The notes beneath the pieces were generated by a model. The model ran no database searches. It had not been told where the DNA came from and saw nothing but the letters and a program-made list of their open reading frames with translations. From an uncultured Bacilli bacterium (GTDB taxonomy: Bacteria > Bacillota_I > Bacilli_A > RF39 > UBA660), in NCBI GenBank assembly GCA_934090595.1, contig CAKOJO010000022.1, forward strand, positions 1-15,966: DNA of 15,966 nt, in the 5' to 3' direction. A program made the translations under genes and the position numbers. Each line of letters starts with the position of its first letter. The first letter of the stretch is position 1. Positions 14,485 through 15,966 of this stretch are shown here, one piece after another.

Positions 14485-14490
14485 ATTATA
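14485..14490 (-). promoter_or_regulatory. -10 element of the yvcK-whiA operon
   Basis: Minus-strand TATAAT (14490-14485), 25 nt before the GTG start and just after the rpoC terminator. The expected -35 position (14513-14508, TTCCTT) is poor. Predicted leader of about 19 nt. Confidence 0.5.
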
Positions 14491-14502
14491 CTACAAAACA
14501 TA

Positions 14503-14530
14503 AATAAAAGGAATAGACTTTGTCTATTCC
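14503..14530 (-). terminator. Intrinsic terminator of the rpoC transcript
   Basis: Minus strand: GGAATAGAC (14530-14522), 3-nt loop, GTCTATTCC (14518-14510), a perfect 9-bp stem, followed by TTTTATTT (14509-14502). The TAG stop of rpoC (14526-14524) lies inside the ascending stem. Confidence 0.9.
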
Positions 14531-15966
14531 ATTAATTCATCTTCTAAAGCATCTATTGCTTCTTCTTCCATAAGTTGATTCTTAAGTTCATAAGAAACAT
14601 CTCTATATTGTTTAGCACCAGTTCCAGCAGGAATTAGTTTACCAATAATAACATTTTCTTTAAGACCTTGTAACGTATCAACTTTACCCTTAATAGAAGC
14701 ATCAGTAAGTACTCTTGTAGTTTCTTGGAAAGATGCAGCAGATAAGAATGAATCTGTTTCTAATGCTGCCTTAGTAATACCAAGAAGAATTGGTTTACCA
14801 ACCGCAGGTTTCTTACCAGTAAGAATTGCTTCTTTATTAACATCAGTAAATTCTCTAATACCAACAACAGAACCAATCAAGAACTTAGTATCTCCACCAT
14901 CAGAAATTCTAATCTTAGATATCATTCTACTTACTACAACTTCAATATGTTTATCAGAAATATCTACACCTTGAGCACGATAAGCTTTTTGAATTTCTTT
15001 TAAGATATATTCTTGAGCAGTAATTCTATCAGTAACAGCAAGAAGTTCTCTTGGACTAATATTACCTTCAGTTAACTTATCACCAACTGATACAGTATCT
15101 CCCTTTTCAACACGAAGTTTAGCACCATAATTAGTAATATGTTCTCTTTCTTCAAGCTTATTCTTAATAATAATTCTATATTTACCATGATCTTCATGAA
15201 TTTCTTTAACCTTACCATCAATAGTAGCAATAGCAGCTTGTCCTTTAGGATTACGAGCTTCGAATAATTCTTCAACACGTGGTAACCCTTGAGTAATATC
15301 TTCTCCACCTGCAACACCACCAGTATGGAATGTTCTCATGGTAAGTTGTGTACCAGGTTCACCGATTGATTGAGCAGCCATTATACCAACAGCTTCACCA
15401 ATTTCAACCAAGTTACCAGTAGCAAGGTTTCTACCATAACATTTTTGACATACACCAGTTCTTGTATTACAAGTAAGTACATTTCTAATTTCAACTGAAG
15501 TAACTCCAGCCTTAACAATCTTTTCAGCAAGTTTTTCAGTAATCATTTCATCTTTATCAACAATAACTTCCTTAGTTTCAGGATTAATAACTTTCTTACT
15601 AGTATATCTACCAACAATTCTATCATATAATCCTTCAATTACTGTATTATCTTTTTCATTGATAAATGGCATAACTGTAACACCAAAGTCAGTACCACAA
15701 TCATGTTCCTTAACAATTACATCTTGTGAAACATCTACAAGTCTTCTTGTTAAATATCCAGAAGATGCTGTATTAAGCGCAGTATCCGCACTACCTTTAC
15801 GAGCACTATGAGTCGATAAGAAGAACTCAGATACAGTTAACCCTTCTTTAAATGAAGATATAACTGGTATTTCAATAGTTTTTCCACCTGGTTTAGCCAT
15901 AAGACCACGCATACCAGAAAGTTGTACGAATTGTGAAATCTTACCACGAGCACCAGACTTCATCAT
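14524..15966 (-). CDS. rpoC: DNA-directed RNA polymerase subunit beta', C-terminal part (cut by window end)
   Basis: This is the last 480 residues of the largest RNA polymerase subunit; the gene continues past the window end, and the MetMet at the edge is internal. Visible parts: MKSGARGK...QLSGMRGLMAKP at the edge (secondary-channel region), the bridge helix LSTHSARKGSADTALNTASS (50-69 of the fragment), the second zinc site (C90, C166, C173, C176; GVCQKCYGRNLATG), the trigger loop VGIMAAQSIGEPGTQLTMRT (193-212), and the clamp/jaw end finishing EEEAIDALEDELME. The trigger loop has no large lineage insertion, as expected for Firmicutes. The bridge helix has Ser where nearly all bacteria have Gly (STHGARKG) and Ser where Leu, Met or Val is usual (KGLADTA). 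Codons are more CGT/GGT-biased than its neighbours, as for a highly expressed gene. Stop within the terminator stem. Confidence 0.97.
   Translation of the reverse strand: MMKSGARGKISQFVQLSGMRGLMAKPGGKTIEIPVISSFKEGLTVSEFFLSTHSARKGSADTALNTASSGYLTRRLVDVSQDVIVKEHDCGTDFGVTVMPFINEKDNTVIEGLYDRIVGRYTSKKVINPETKEVIVDKDEMITEKLAEKIVKAGVTSVEIRNVLTCNTRTGVCQKCYGRNLATGNLVEIGEAVGIMAAQSIGEPGTQLTMRTFHTGGVAGGEDITQGLPRVEELFEARNPKGQAAIATIDGKVKEIHEDHGKYRIIIKNKLEEREHITNYGAKLRVEKGDTVSVGDKLTEGNISPRELLAVTDRITAQEYILKEIQKAYRAQGVDISDKHIEVVVSRMISKIRISDGGDTKFLIGSVVGIREFTDVNKEAILTGKKPAVGKPILLGITKAALETDSFLSAASFQETTRVLTDASIKGKVDTLQGLKENVIIGKLIPAGTGAKQYRDVSYELKNQLMEEEAIDALEDELME

Noticed and set aside
14460..14501. Upstream ATG (14501) as the yvcK start, giving a hydrophobic 14-residue extension
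   Set aside because: It lies upstream of the -10 element, lacks a good Shine-Dalgarno, and the family begins just before VVVFGGGTG; GTG 14459 has a well-placed AGGTGA.
15961..15966. MetMet at the window end as an rpoC start
   Set aside because: The sequence aligns inside beta' (MKSGARGK...RGLMAKP); the gene continues outside the window.
1..15966. Mycoplasma-type genetic code (TGA = Trp), suggested by the low GC
   Set aside because: TGA terminates yvcK just before whiA, and Trp codons in the genes are TGG; wall genes are present.

Overview
The window is a very AT-rich, gene-dense chromosomal segment of a low-GC Gram-positive (Firmicutes/Bacilli-type) bacterium. The evidence is the gene set (yvcK-whiA, MurT/GatD-type proteins, a YtgP/MurJ-type flippase, dagK, a Bacillus-like clpP and an rpoC without the large enterobacterial trigger-loop insertion), AGGTGAT/AGGAGG Shine-Dalgarno sites, and genuine peptidoglycan genes. 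TGA ends yvcK and Trp is read from TGG, so the standard bacterial code applies and this is not a code-4 Mycoplasma. An uncultured gut Bacilli lineage of the RF39/Erysipelotrichia kind is my best guess, but that is inference only. There are no tRNA or rRNA genes, CRISPR arrays, insertion sequences or transposase genes. This is core-genome territory with several unusual details.

Layout from low to high coordinates. (1) 1-756, minus: 5' part of a membrane sensor kinase-like gene, cut by the window edge. (2) 817-2622, minus: an acyl-CoA synthetase-type AMP-binding enzyme with its own promoter, whose -10 lies inside a 28-bp near-perfect palindrome. (3) 2690-6043, minus: an operon of lipid-linked glycan flippase (MurJ/YtgP type), sugar-transfer-type ATP-grasp protein and UMP kinase-like protein. 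(4) 6218-8258, plus: a MurT/GatD-like pair, divergent from the flippase and overlapping each other by 8 nt. (5) 8282-10936, minus: a TGS/ThrRS-like plus uridine-kinase-like fusion protein followed by gap (GAPDH). (6) 11039-12567, plus: clpP and dagK. (7) 12581-14459, minus: yvcK and whiA. (8) 14524 to the end, minus: the C-terminal third of rpoC.

Functional theme. Much of the window concerns the cell envelope: lipid II export (flippase), a lipid II amidation-like ligase pair, diacylglycerol recycling (DagK), an acyl-CoA synthetase, YvcK (UDP-sugar-binding control of wall metabolism) and a glycan-associated ATP-grasp protein. The most striking observation is that the GatD-like subunit has lost both residues that make the family a glutaminase (catalytic Cys and His), and its MurT partner is also diverged at its ATP loop and at other family motifs. 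The pair may therefore use free ammonia or another nucleophile, or may be a repurposed paralogue.

Organisation. All four terminators I can see overlap the stop codon of a gene they end, and several promoters sit so close to their genes that the Shine-Dalgarno is almost at the transcript's 5' end. The plus strand is A/C-rich and G-poor through the middle of the window. Most genes, including rpoC, read on the minus strand, which fits minus being the leading strand; the four plus-strand genes would be lagging-strand genes with Lys/Asn/Ile/Thr-rich products. Three calls use a start internal to the longest open frame: gatD (ATG 7548), clpP (ATG 11039) and yvcK (GTG 14459).
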